A stretch of DNA of 35,444 nucleotides from an uncultured Roseburia sp. (GTDB taxonomy: Bacteria > Bacillota > Clostridia > Lachnospirales > Lachnospiraceae): contig CAKREH010000033.1 in assembly GCA_934317215.1 (NCBI GenBank), forward strand, positions 1-35,444, written 5' to 3'. A program made the position numbers and the translations under genes. The first letter of the stretch is position 1. Each line of letters begins with the position of its first letter. Below the pieces are notes generated by a model that worked only from the letters and a program-made list of their open reading frames with translations, was not told the origin of the DNA and made no database searches. Positions 1 through 8,093 of the stretch are shown piece after piece.

Positions 1-197
1 CAGAGATTTTCCGGACTGACGGGCTTTCGCCCTATCAACGAAGCAAGCAATAAAAAAGTGCCTGCAAGCAGTCATTTCTTTACTGGCTTCACTCCTGTCC
101 GCAGTGCACGTCCGTAAAATCAGAGATTTTCCGGACTGACGGGCTTTCGCCCTATCAACGAAGCAAGCAATAAAAAAGTGCCTGCAAGCAGTCATTT
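1..197. repeat. Tandem direct repeat, 120-bp period
   Basis: Bases 1-77 recur identically at 121-197, so at least two tandem units of about 120 bp lie at the window edge; more may lie to the left. The unit is rich in short inverted repeats: GGGC-TTTC-GCCC inside each copy, and TCCG-t-AAAATC / GATTTT-c-CGGA (113-134) across the unit boundary. After position 77 of the unit the copies diverge completely, and only the second completes the long hairpin at 156-216. No protein is encoded. The family is not recognised. Confidence 0.85.
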
Positions 198-216
198 TTT
201 ATTGTTTGCTTCGTTG
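156..216. terminator. Strong hairpin, probable bidirectional terminator
   Basis: A 22-nt arm (156-177) ending in AAAAAA pairs with 195-216, beginning TTTTTT, with one G-T wobble and a 17-nt loop that contains a small CTGC-aa-GCAG stem. The A-tract and T-tract are inside the stem, as in bidirectional terminators. It separates an unseen left gene from the sigma-factor operon. It could equally be the end of the repeat element. Confidence 0.6.
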
Positions 217-273
217 GCACTGCTCAATGCTTACGCACATTATACCATACCTTTTTGATATTTTGCATTGATT

Positions 274-303
274 TTGAAACTTTTTATGGCTATGCTATAT
301 CTA
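274..303 (+). promoter_or_regulatory. Candidate promoter of the sigma/anti-sigma operon
   Basis: TTGAAAC is followed by a T run (TGAAACTTTTT at 275-285), which resembles the -35 element of Bacillus ECF sigma promoters (TGAAAC). About 16-18 nt downstream are TATATC/TATCTA (296-303), usable as a sigma-A -10. No CGTC-type ECF -10 is evident, so autoregulation is a suggestion. The start codon is about 50 nt downstream. Confidence 0.4.
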
Positions 304-353
304 ATAGTCAGATGATTCGAATGAATCAAATATTTGCAAAGGAGGATCTGATC

Positions 354-863
354 TTGAAATTCTTTTCCGGAAAAGAGAAAAAACATACAGCAGAATCTAA
401 TGATGATCTCATCGAACGATTGCTGCTTGAGAATTACAACCGCTACTATCATCTTGCATACAGCTATGTACATAATCCCGACGATGCCAGTGACATTGTA
501 CAAAACGGAGCCTATCTGGCGATCAAAAACAGTGCTTCCCTAAGGCAGCCGGAATATGCGGCGACCTGGATTTACCGCATCATGTTAAATGAGATTTTTC
601 ATCATTTAAAGCGGCCGGATACCATTTCTTACGAGGATTCACTGATCGCAGAGGGAAAACCGGACCAGTATCAGGACTTAGATCTTAGAACTGCGCTCGA
701 TTCTTTGTCCCCGGAGGATAAGGCAATCGTGGAACTTCGGTATTTCGAGGACTTAAAAATCGAAGATATCGCCCGCGTCTTAAATGAAAATGTCAATACC
801 ATAAAAAGCCGTCTGTACCGCAGTATGCAGAAGTTAAAACTGAAAATGGAGGTAACCGAATGA
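354..863 (+). CDS. sigV: ECF RNA polymerase sigma factor, SigV-like
   Basis: A 169-residue ECF (sigma-70 group 4) factor that directs RNA polymerase to stress promoters when released by its anti-sigma factor. Region 2 is seen in the YYHLAYSYVHNPDDASDIVQ stretch and TWIYRIMLNEI; region 4 in LSPEDKAIVELRYFEDLKIE with the helix-turn-helix ending VNTIKSRLYRSMQKLK. The start is taken as TTG at 354 because AAAGGAGG (338-345) lies 8 nt upstream; upstream in-frame ATGs have no ribosome site. The stop overlaps the next gene's start (ATGA, 860-863), giving translational coupling. The RsiV-like partner makes SigV the best subgroup, but region 4 alone would not separate SigV from other ECF groups. Confidence 0.85.
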   Translation: MKFFSGKEKKHTAESNDDLIERLLLENYNRYYHLAYSYVHNPDDASDIVQNGAYLAIKNSASLRQPEYAATWIYRIMLNEIFHHLKRPDTISYEDSLIAEGKPDQYQDLDLRTALDSLSPEDKAIVELRYFEDLKIEDIARVLNENVNTIKSRLYRSMQKLKLKMEVTE

Positions 864-1768
864 ACACCAATGATTTTTATGAATTAAAAAAATCCTATGA
901 TACCCCACAAATGCCAGAAAAGGAGGTCATAAAAATGAAAGAAAAAATGAATCAGGCGAAAGCTGAGAAGAAGAACAAACACAATAAAACCATTATCACA
1001 AGAATCTGGGTTGGCGCTGCCGCAGCGATCGCAGCGTTTGTCATCCTGCCAAACACCTCACCGAGCGTCGCTTATGCAATGGAACAGATCCCGCTGCTTG
1101 GAAATCTGATCGAGGTTGTAACATTCCGCGATTATCAGTACAGCAGTGACAAAAACAACGCCGATGTCAATGTTCCAAAACTGGTACCGGAAACTGTCGC
1201 TTCCACTGAAAATACAGCAGAAGACCCGGTTGGGGAAAATTTAAAGAAATCAACCGATGAGATCAATGCAGAGATTGAAAAGATCAGCGACAGCCTGATC
1301 GCAGAGTTCAAACAGAATATGAGCGACGAAGGATATCAGGATATCATGATCAAACATGAGGTCATCAACACAACTGACGACTATTTTACCTTAAAACTGA
1401 TGTGTTATCAGGCTGCCGGCAGCGGTTATGAAATGGATTATTATTACACGATTGATTTAAAGACCGGGGAACGCCTTGCGTTAAAAGATCTTTTTAAAGA
1501 GGGATCTGACTATATCACCCCGATCAATGAAAACATCAAATCCCAGATGCGCGGGCAGATGGATGCCGATGAAAATGTCTACTACTGGCTGGATGATACG
1601 GAAGTTCCTGAATGGAACTTTACCTCCATTAACGATGACACTTCCTTCTATATTAATGCTGACGGAAATCTCGTCATCAGCTTCAACGAGGGCGATGTCG
1701 GTCCGATGTCTATGGGTGTTGTGGAATTTACGATCCCGCACGATGTGATCGCCGATATTTTAAAATAA
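860..1768 (+). CDS. rsiV: RsiV-like anti-sigma factor (DUF3298)
   Basis: A 302-residue membrane anti-sigma factor. Residues 1-45 are cytosolic and charged, and would bind the sigma factor. Residues 47-65 form one membrane span (WVGAAAAIAAFVIL), followed by AYA at 71-73, a plausible signal-peptidase site. The extracellular part ends in a DUF3298-like domain (about 200-302: LKTGERLALKDLF, SFYINADGNLVISF). In Bacillus subtilis, RsiV of this layout binds lysozyme and is then cut by signal peptidase, freeing SigV. The AXA site fits that mechanism; lysozyme binding here is inferred. The gene is coupled to the sigma gene by ATGA and followed 29 nt later by an acyltransferase gene. Confidence 0.8.
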   Translation: MNTNDFYELKKSYDTPQMPEKEVIKMKEKMNQAKAEKKNKHNKTIITRIWVGAAAAIAAFVILPNTSPSVAYAMEQIPLLGNLIEVVTFRDYQYSSDKNNADVNVPKLVPETVASTENTAEDPVGENLKKSTDEINAEIEKISDSLIAEFKQNMSDEGYQDIMIKHEVINTTDDYFTLKLMCYQAAGSGYEMDYYYTIDLKTGERLALKDLFKEGSDYITPINENIKSQMRGQMDADENVYYWLDDTEVPEWNFTSINDDTSFYINADGNLVISFNEGDVGPMSMGVVEFTIPHDVIADILK

Positions 1769-1797
1769 GAAATGTCTATGCAGTAAAGGATCCTGGC

Positions 1798-3150
1798 ATG
1801 GTATTTAGCAGTCTCAACTTTATTTTTATTTTTTTGCCATTATTTCTGTTTGCCTATTATGTCACACCTGCTGCTTTCAGAAACAGTACGCTCTTTGCAG
1901 GGAGCATCCTGTTTTATGCAGTCGGAGTGATCAAACAGCCATATGCACTGTTTCTGTTAATGGTTCTGACCTATCTCAATTATGTGTTCGGAATCCGCCT
2001 TTATCAGATACACAATCCAGAAAAAAAGAGACTCTTTTTGACAAAAGTTATTTTTTTCGATTTTTTATGGTTGTTTTTGTTTAAATATTCCAGACATTTA
2101 TCTCTGCCGCTCGGAATCAGTTTTTATACGTTCCAGCTGACTGCATATCTTTTTGATATCTATTACGGACGTATTTTACCGGAACGGGATTTTGTGACAT
2201 TCGGCACTTACATCAGCATGTTCCCAAAATTAATTTCCGGACCAATTACCCCGTATGAGATGCTTCGCAGGCAGCTTCACAGCGCAAGACGCTTTCTGCC
2301 CGAAAATCTGGCGGATGGTATGAAACTTTTTATCCGGGGACTTGGCTTAAAAGCGATTCTGGCGAATCAGTTTGGCAGTCTATGGGCAAATGTTGGCACG
2401 ATCGGATATGAAAGTATCTCCACGCCGCTTGCATGGCTTGGAATCTATGCATATTCTTTCCAGATTTACTTTGATTTTTATGGTTATTCCCTGATGGCAG
2501 CAGGTCTGGGCAGAATGCTTGGTTTTAAGCTTCCCATAAACTTTATGCACCCCTATCTCTCCACAAGCATGACAGAATTCTGGCGGCGCTGGCATATTAC
2601 ACTTGGACAATGGTTTCAGACCTACATCTATATTCCACTTGGCGGCAACCGCACAGGTACCTGCAAATGGATCCGCAACCTGCTTGTCGTGTGGATACTT
2701 ACCGGAATCTGGCATGGCACAGAATTTCATTTTATCCTGTGGGGATTTTCCCTGTTCGTCATTGTATTGACAGAAAAACTGCTGTTGAAAAAATTGACGG
2801 ACCGATACGCGCTGGCCGGACATCTTTATATGGCAGTTCTGATCCCATTGTCGTGGATGCTCTTTGGAATCAGTGATACCGGCAGTATCGAAGTCTACAC
2901 CCGGAAATTATTTCCATTTTTTTCCGCCGATGATGCCATTATTTATGTGAATGATTTCTGGAAAAATTTATATGATTTCCGCTTTATCATCCCTGCCGGC
3001 TTCCTTTTTTCTACAAGGCTTCCGGTCCGCTTTTTAAAAAAAATCAGGGGCTCTGTGCCAGAAATTTTTGTCTATCTGGCAATTTTCTGGGCTTCTGTTT
3101 ACTGTATTTACGTTGGCTCTAATGACCCATTTTTATATTTCAGATTTTAA
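1798..3150 (+). CDS. MBOAT O-acyltransferase (AlgI/PatA/DltB type)
   Basis: A 450-residue polytopic membrane protein of the MBOAT family, which moves acyl (usually acetyl) groups across the membrane onto cell-wall or exopolysaccharide sugars. Diagnostic blocks are LPLGISFYTFQ (103-113), FPKLISGPI (142-150), FWRRWHITLG (261-270), and TGIWHG (302-307), where His306 is the expected catalytic residue. AAAGGA (1785-1790) lies 7 nt before the ATG. The SGNH protein follows 12 nt later, the usual arrangement of PatA/PatB or AlgI/AlgJ two-protein systems. Position behind sigma/anti-sigma genes suggests peptidoglycan or wall-polymer acetylation; the acceptor cannot be read from sequence. Length is normal. 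Confidence 0.88.
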   Translation: MVFSSLNFIFIFLPLFLFAYYVTPAAFRNSTLFAGSILFYAVGVIKQPYALFLLMVLTYLNYVFGIRLYQIHNPEKKRLFLTKVIFFDFLWLFLFKYSRHLSLPLGISFYTFQLTAYLFDIYYGRILPERDFVTFGTYISMFPKLISGPITPYEMLRRQLHSARRFLPENLADGMKLFIRGLGLKAILANQFGSLWANVGTIGYESISTPLAWLGIYAYSFQIYFDFYGYSLMAAGLGRMLGFKLPINFMHPYLSTSMTEFWRRWHITLGQWFQTYIYIPLGGNRTGTCKWIRNLLVVWILTGIWHGTEFHFILWGFSLFVIVLTEKLLLKKLTDRYALAGHLYMAVLIPLSWMLFGISDTGSIEVYTRKLFPFFSADDAIIYVNDFWKNLYDFRFIIPAGFLFSTRLPVRFLKKIRGSVPEIFVYLAIFWASVYCIYVGSNDPFLYFRF

Positions 3151-3162
3151 CGAAGGAACACT

Positions 3163-4002
3163 ATGCGAAAAAAAATATCTGCCATATTGTTTTATTTTTT
3201 CTTTTTGATAAGCTGCCTTCTGATTCCACTCATTTACTTATATGTAACGTTAAACATAAATGCAGCCAAAAATACATCCTTGTCCGTTTCTTCTGTCTCC
3301 GCCGCACAAAAACAGGACACCACGACATCATCGGACACTTCCGGTGCGCCATCTGACAATACAGACCGGCAGGATATCCCGGACACAGAAGTTCCGATGA
3401 CAGAAATGACCACTGTTGATGCAGATTATTTCGATGACGCTTTAATGATCGGTGATTCCCGCACCGTCGGATTAAAAGAATATGGTACGTTGGGCAATGC
3501 CACCTTTTATTGTGATTCGGGTCTCAGTATCTATGATCTGGAAAACAAAAAAATTATGGTGGACGGTATCGGAAAGGTCAGTATCTCTGATCTTTTAGCC
3601 AGCCATACCTATCATAAAATATATCTGATGCTCGGCATTAATGAACTTGGCTACGATGTCACACAGACATTTGAAAAATATGCATCGTTTGTAAATTTTC
3701 TGCAAACCGTACAGCCGGATGCGATCATTTATGTGGAAGCAAATCTTCATGTGACTGCACAGCGCTCAGACTCGGATAAGACATTCAATAATGCCAATAT
3801 CAACGCCTTTAATCAAAAAATTTCGACATTAGCCGATCAACGGACCATTTATTATCTGGACATCAATGAACTTTTTGACGATGCAAACGGCAATCTCGAC
3901 ACACAGTACAGCAATGATAATGCGCATCCCCTCGGAAAATACTACGCAGTATGGTGTGACTGGTTAATGGAGCACGCCGTTGTCCGTGACGGGAAATCAT
4001 AA
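3163..4002 (+). CDS. Membrane-anchored SGNH/GDSL hydrolase-like protein
   Basis: A 279-residue protein with a signal anchor (residues 7-30), a Ser/Thr/Asp-rich linker (35-85) and an extracellular SGNH fold. Block I is MIGDSRTVGL (Ser99), block III is LGINELG (Asn160), and block V is DNAHPLGKYY (Asp252, His255), so a full catalytic set is present. In two-component acetylation systems an SGNH protein receives the acetyl group exported by the MBOAT partner and transfers it to the glycan, or removes it. The 12-nt spacing after the MBOAT gene supports that partnership. AAGGA precedes the ATG. Transferase versus esterase activity cannot be decided from sequence. Confidence 0.8.
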   Translation: MRKKISAILFYFFFLISCLLIPLIYLYVTLNINAAKNTSLSVSSVSAAQKQDTTTSSDTSGAPSDNTDRQDIPDTEVPMTEMTTVDADYFDDALMIGDSRTVGLKEYGTLGNATFYCDSGLSIYDLENKKIMVDGIGKVSISDLLASHTYHKIYLMLGINELGYDVTQTFEKYASFVNFLQTVQPDAIIYVEANLHVTAQRSDSDKTFNNANINAFNQKISTLADQRTIYYLDINELFDDANGNLDTQYSNDNAHPLGKYYAVWCDWLMEHAVVRDGKS

Positions 4003-4006
4003 CCTC

Positions 4007-4035
4007 TTGCACCAGTTTTAAAATATCGTTATAAT
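4007..4035 (+). promoter_or_regulatory. Sigma-A promoter of the DUF4317 gene
   Basis: TTGCAC (4007-4012), a 17-nt spacer and a perfect TATAAT (4030-4035) lie just after the SGNH stop codon. This gives a leader of about 75 nt before the start at 4117 and suggests the DUF4317 gene is transcribed independently of the sigma operon. Confidence 0.8.
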
Positions 4036-4116
4036 ATTTCTTGCAGATTACGGGGACATGAAACAGCCTGCACTATCTTTTGTATGGCATCCCCTCAGAA
4101 ACGGAGATATAGATTT

Positions 4117-5373
4117 ATGAACAAAAAAGATATTTTAGAATTAAAACGGCGGTTCAAAAAGGATGCCTGCACTTTCACAAGACTGTGCGGCTGTTACGTG
4201 GATGCCGACCACAATAAGGTAACTTCTTTCGGTGAGACATTTTTAAATCTGGAAGATGAGGAATTTTATAAATACTTAGAGATTGCCAAAAAAGTGATGT
4301 CCGGTACGATTGGAAATAACATTTTAGAGCTGGAGTTTCCGACTGCGGAGGAAGCTGCCGGCGGCAGACAGCAGTTTTTGATGGGACTGCGCGAAAGTGC
4401 CTTGAAAAATGACGATCTGATGGAAGCATTTTATGATCTTGTCATTGACAGCTACGACTATGTTGGAAACTATCTGATCCTTGTATTCCATGATGCCTAC
4501 GATGTTATGACAAAAACTTCTGATAATAATAAACTAGACGAATCCGAGGAAGTTTACGAATATCTGCTCTGTGCGATCTGTCCGGTCAACCTGACCAAAC
4601 CGGGGCTTGGCTACCGTGAAGATGAGAACCGTATCGGACCGCGTATCCGTGACTGGGTTGTCGGTGCACCGGACACCGGATTTGTATTCCCTGCATTTAC
4701 TGACCGAAGCACGGATATCCACTCTGTCATGTTTTACACCAGAGATACCAAAACTCCACACTCTGAATTTATGGAATCCGGTCTCGGCTGTGGCTCTAAA
4801 TTTACGGCTACCGAGCAGAAACTTACATTCCAGAGCATTGTAAAAGAAGTCATCGGGGAAGATGATGACGAAAGTGACGCCATTTTCATGGATATCCAGG
4901 ACAACTTAAACGACCTGATCCCAGTCGCAGCTGAGGATGAACCAGAACCGGAACCGGTTCCTGTCACAAAGGGCACAATCTCCTCTGTACTCGCAGAGAG
5001 CGGTGTGACTGAGGAACAGGCGGCTGTGATCGAGCAGACTTACGAGAATGTATTCGGCGAGGAAGTCCCTGTCGCAGAACATTTAGTAGACCCGAAACTG
5101 GTAGAGGCAAATGCAAAGCGCAAAGAAAAATTAGAACTGGTACAGCAGGTCGAAAATTTGAAACAGCAGCTGGAAGAAACACGCGCTCTTCCGGTAGAAG
5201 ATTCAGATGGGGACGATGCCCCGGCAGTCAAGACCTACGATGTTATTCTGCGTGTCAAACCGGAAAAAGTCGATCAGATCCATTCCCAGATTATCGATGG
5301 CAAAAAATGCCTTATCATCCCAATGGATGAGGACGAGCATGCAGCCGTCAACGGTGTGAACACGACAATCTGA
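4117..5373 (+). CDS. DUF4317 family protein
   Basis: A 418-residue soluble protein of the DUF4317 family, common in Lachnospiraceae and of unknown function. No signal peptide or membrane segment is seen. The N-terminus (MNKKDILELKRRFKKDACTF) and the central region (GYREDENRIGPRIRDWVVG, GFVFPAFTDRSTDIHS) look typical of the family. An acidic, proline-rich stretch (about 255-300) and a coiled-coil-like segment (about 335-365) precede a C-terminal piece. The start is ATG 4117, with GGAG about 11 nt upstream; an in-frame ATG at 4084 lacks a ribosome site. It has its own sigma-A promoter and is convergent with the glycosyltransferase cluster. Confidence 0.75.
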   Translation: MNKKDILELKRRFKKDACTFTRLCGCYVDADHNKVTSFGETFLNLEDEEFYKYLEIAKKVMSGTIGNNILELEFPTAEEAAGGRQQFLMGLRESALKNDDLMEAFYDLVIDSYDYVGNYLILVFHDAYDVMTKTSDNNKLDESEEVYEYLLCAICPVNLTKPGLGYREDENRIGPRIRDWVVGAPDTGFVFPAFTDRSTDIHSVMFYTRDTKTPHSEFMESGLGCGSKFTATEQKLTFQSIVKEVIGEDDDESDAIFMDIQDNLNDLIPVAAEDEPEPEPVPVTKGTISSVLAESGVTEEQAAVIEQTYENVFGEEVPVAEHLVDPKLVEANAKRKEKLELVQQVENLKQQLEETRALPVEDSDGDDAPAVKTYDVILRVKPEKVDQIHSQIIDGKKCLIIPMDEDEHAAVNGVNTTI

Positions 5374-5399
5374 CAGTTACCTGAAAATCCATTCGAACA

Positions 5400-5421
5400 A
5401 AGAGTCGCTTGCGACTCTTTC
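5400..5421. other. Perfect 10-bp hairpin after the DUF4317 gene
   Basis: AAAGAGTCGC and GCGACTCTTT pair around a 2-nt loop. There is no U-tract on the + strand (TTTCGCGCC follows), so it is a weak terminator at best. It opens a GC-rich noncoding stretch (5422-5485) that carries no visible gene. Confidence 0.5.
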
Positions 5422-5486
5422 GCGCCCTGGCGGTGCTATTTACAGCTAACTTCTACTCCGCGAGATGCGCATCCCGCCCGGAGGAC

Positions 5487-5525
5487 TTTTTAATTCATAG
5501 GACGTAATTTCCTATGAATTAAAAA
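5487..5525. terminator. Bidirectional terminator between convergent genes
   Basis: TTTTTAATTCATAGGA (5487-5502) pairs with TCCTATGAATTAAAAA (5510-5525) over 16 bp with a 7-nt loop. The T- and A-tracts lie in the stem, so it can serve both the DUF4317 gene (+) and the glycosyltransferase operon (-). Confidence 0.75.
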
Positions 5526-5573
5526 AGCGACATGTGTAAACATATACACATGCCGCCAGTCTCTCCCTGTCTG

Positions 5574-8018
5574 TTATCTGCACAGAGAAAAATCCATCCT
5601 CTCCAATGTCAGATTTTGATTATAATATGGGTCTCCCGCTTTTATCTCTGTTTCCCACTTTTTGATCAGAAGCTCTGCTTCCCGGTTGTCTTTTGTCTTT
5701 CCTGCCACTACCGGAATCGCCGCCTCCTTGGTTCCATAATAATATCCTTCCGCATATGGGTTATATACAACCAGCCAGCCGGCTTTGCGGGCTTTCAGAC
5801 AGAAATCAATGTCATAGAATCTTTCTTTAAACTCCTCCGTCATGCCGCCTGCATTTTCGTAGACACTGCGTTTTACCATCATGCACGCACCGGATACTGC
5901 GGAATAATCCTGCGCACAGATCACACGGCTCTCGTAACCGGCTATATAGCGCGACTTGCCACGGAATACATAGCCAACGGCTCCGCCAAATCCCAGCACG
6001 ATACCCGCATGCGCGATCGTATCGTCCTCATAGATCAGTTTCGCACCCACGATACCGACATCCTCCCGCATACAATATCCGAGCATTTCACTCATACACG
6101 AAGTATTGATCATCTGTGTGAGCGGATCTAAGAACAGTAAATATTCTCCGGTCGTTTCTTTTACAGCAAAGTTATGGATCTTTGAAATGTTTTCCTCTCC
6201 CGTATAAGTAAGTACGCGTATCTTATCGCATTCCTTCTGCATTTTTTCATAATATGCAAAAGTCTGCTGCTCCCTGCTGTTATGCTCCACCACAACAATC
6301 TCATAATTGCTGTAATCCGAACATAAAACCGCATCAATACACCTTTTTAAATCTTCCACATGGTCACGGTTTGGTATCAATACCGTTACAGCCGGTTTCT
6401 CTTCCCAGTTGTAACGCGTACGGTACAGACCATAAAACTGTGCATGTTCCACCACTGCCGGTATGTCAAGACGTTTATAATGTGCTTCTGCCGCACGCCT
6501 TCCCGCCTCAAAAGCATATAATTTACTCTGCGGATTTGCTGCTGTGGAATCAAAATGACAGCGCCAGTGATACAGCACCTTCGGCACATGATATATCTCT
6601 TTTGCCTCCTCACAGCATCTTAAAATAAAATCAAAATCCTGTGATCCGTCAAATTCACTTAAAAATCCTTCTTTATAGCTTTCCATGGAACACTTCACCG
6701 CAAAAAGATGACAGATGTAATTGTTCGTCAGAAGGAAATCAAGATCATAGTCCGCTTTAAAATGCGGTTCAAAATATTTCGTTCCGTCAGTATCGATCTT
6801 ATCCTCATCCGAGTACAGAACCTCCACAGATGGATGCTCATTCAAAGCTTTTACAAACTCATACAGTGCATTTGGAGCAAGCGTATCATCATGATCCACC
6901 GGAGTGACAAACTCACCTTCTGCCATATGCATTGCCTCATTCATATTTTGTGCAATACCATAATTTTTTTCTAACACCCGGTACCGGATCCTCGAATCCT
7001 GTTTCCTGTATTCTTCCACGATCGATGCTAAACCCTCTCCGCCGTCCTCGCTGCCGTCTGCAAGACATAATTCCCAGTTGTCATAAGTCTGGTTCTGGAC
7101 AGACCAGATCAGCTCCCTTAAAAACCGCTCCTCGGTCTTATATAAAGGCACTGCAACAGAAAACAGAGGGCGGTAGGAAAAGTCTTTCTGCAGTTTTCGC
7201 TGCTCATTAAGCTCCTCCTCTTTGATGCCGTATTTTTTCAGCCAGTACTCATAAATTGCATTTTTGTTCTGCCCCAGGCGTTCCGTGATTCTTGCAGCTG
7301 TCGCCTTTATTCCATTGCGTTTTAAAAACAACAGTACTTTTTTCGCTTTATTCCAGAGGCGCAATACCAAAGACGCATGATTCCACTGATCCAGGCGTAC
7401 CCGGACAACAGACTCTGCACTGCGCATCTCAATGTAAAATTTTTTTTCATTTACATTTTCTGTCTGAAGTGTAAAAAACATTTTTTCCCGTTTCTCATCT
7501 TCCGGTCCGATGCGCTCTGTATCTGCCTTGTAAAAATGATCACTTTTCACCTGCACAGGCTGCTTTTTTTCATCTAAAAGCGCCAGTTTGATCTCTCCGT
7601 TTCCGATGCAGCACCCATTTACAATAATCCGGTTTTCTGTACGTTTTACATTGTCAATACCATATTGTATACGGTTTTTTATTTTCTTCAGCTTTGCTGT
7701 AGAATAGCTGGCATCTTTATGCCAGGTTCCTTTGTAGGAGGTCTCTATGGTCAACGTATGCGACAATTCCCAGTTATCAGGAAGCGTCACGATGCCTACC
7801 ACTTCCTCACTGATCTCATTGACACTGTGTATATATTTCTGGCAGACTTCAACTCCCCGGTTGATCAGCAGTTCTACCGGAAGTTCTCTGTTGTCAAGCC
7901 GTACCGCCAGTGTATGATTCTTTGTACTGCCATCATAATACCACCCGACAAAAATAACTTTTTTCGGATCATTCAGATGAAAACGAACATCCTCGATCAT
8001 AAATTTATGTGTGTTCAT
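5574..8018 (-). CDS. Two-domain GT2 glycosyltransferase with N-terminal beta domain
   Basis: An 814-residue cytosolic glycosyltransferase. Residues 1-210 are a beta-rich region with no clear catalytic motif. GT2 domain A (about 285-490) has FSVAVPLYKTEE, the metal-binding DHDD (375-378), GSQDFDFILR and HVPKVLYHWR. GT2 domain B (about 542-760) has VTVLIPNRD and SGACMMVKRSVYENAGG, but the expected NDD is replaced by DPLT (631-634), so this half may be inactive or altered. Such tandem GT2 proteins build repeating backbones of surface glycans from nucleotide sugars. It is the last gene of the minus-strand cluster, 75 nt after its GT2 neighbour, with GAGGAAGGA before the ATG. Sugar specificity is unknown. 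Confidence 0.85.
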   Translation of the reverse strand: MNTHKFMIEDVRFHLNDPKKVIFVGWYYDGSTKNHTLAVRLDNRELPVELLINRGVEVCQKYIHSVNEISEEVVGIVTLPDNWELSHTLTIETSYKGTWHKDASYSTAKLKKIKNRIQYGIDNVKRTENRIIVNGCCIGNGEIKLALLDEKKQPVQVKSDHFYKADTERIGPEDEKREKMFFTLQTENVNEKKFYIEMRSAESVVRVRLDQWNHASLVLRLWNKAKKVLLFLKRNGIKATAARITERLGQNKNAIYEYWLKKYGIKEEELNEQRKLQKDFSYRPLFSVAVPLYKTEERFLRELIWSVQNQTYDNWELCLADGSEDGGEGLASIVEEYRKQDSRIRYRVLEKNYGIAQNMNEAMHMAEGEFVTPVDHDDTLAPNALYEFVKALNEHPSVEVLYSDEDKIDTDGTKYFEPHFKADYDLDFLLTNNYICHLFAVKCSMESYKEGFLSEFDGSQDFDFILRCCEEAKEIYHVPKVLYHWRCHFDSTAANPQSKLYAFEAGRRAAEAHYKRLDIPAVVEHAQFYGLYRTRYNWEEKPAVTVLIPNRDHVEDLKRCIDAVLCSDYSNYEIVVVEHNSREQQTFAYYEKMQKECDKIRVLTYTGEENISKIHNFAVKETTGEYLLFLDPLTQMINTSCMSEMLGYCMREDVGIVGAKLIYEDDTIAHAGIVLGFGGAVGYVFRGKSRYIAGYESRVICAQDYSAVSGACMMVKRSVYENAGGMTEEFKERFYDIDFCLKARKAGWLVVYNPYAEGYYYGTKEAAIPVVAGKTKDNREAELLIKKWETEIKAGDPYYNQNLTLERMDFSLCR

Positions 8019-8093
8019 GTACGATTCCTTCCTCTATTTCGCCATATAAATCTCCACTCCTGCACTGCTTTCTAATGAAAACAGGGTTTTAGA

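Noticed and set aside
1..200. CRISPR-like array at the left edge
   Set aside because: Only two units with a 120-bp period; the repeated part is 77 bp, and no regular spacers or cas genes are present.
2380..2823. Open frame antisense to the MBOAT gene
   Set aside because: No recognisable motif and complete overlap with a well-supported gene.
5532..6131. Long open frame on the + strand opposite the 814-residue glycosyltransferase
   Set aside because: Low-complexity His/Cys/Arg-rich translation, no ribosome site, and fully antisense to a conserved gene.
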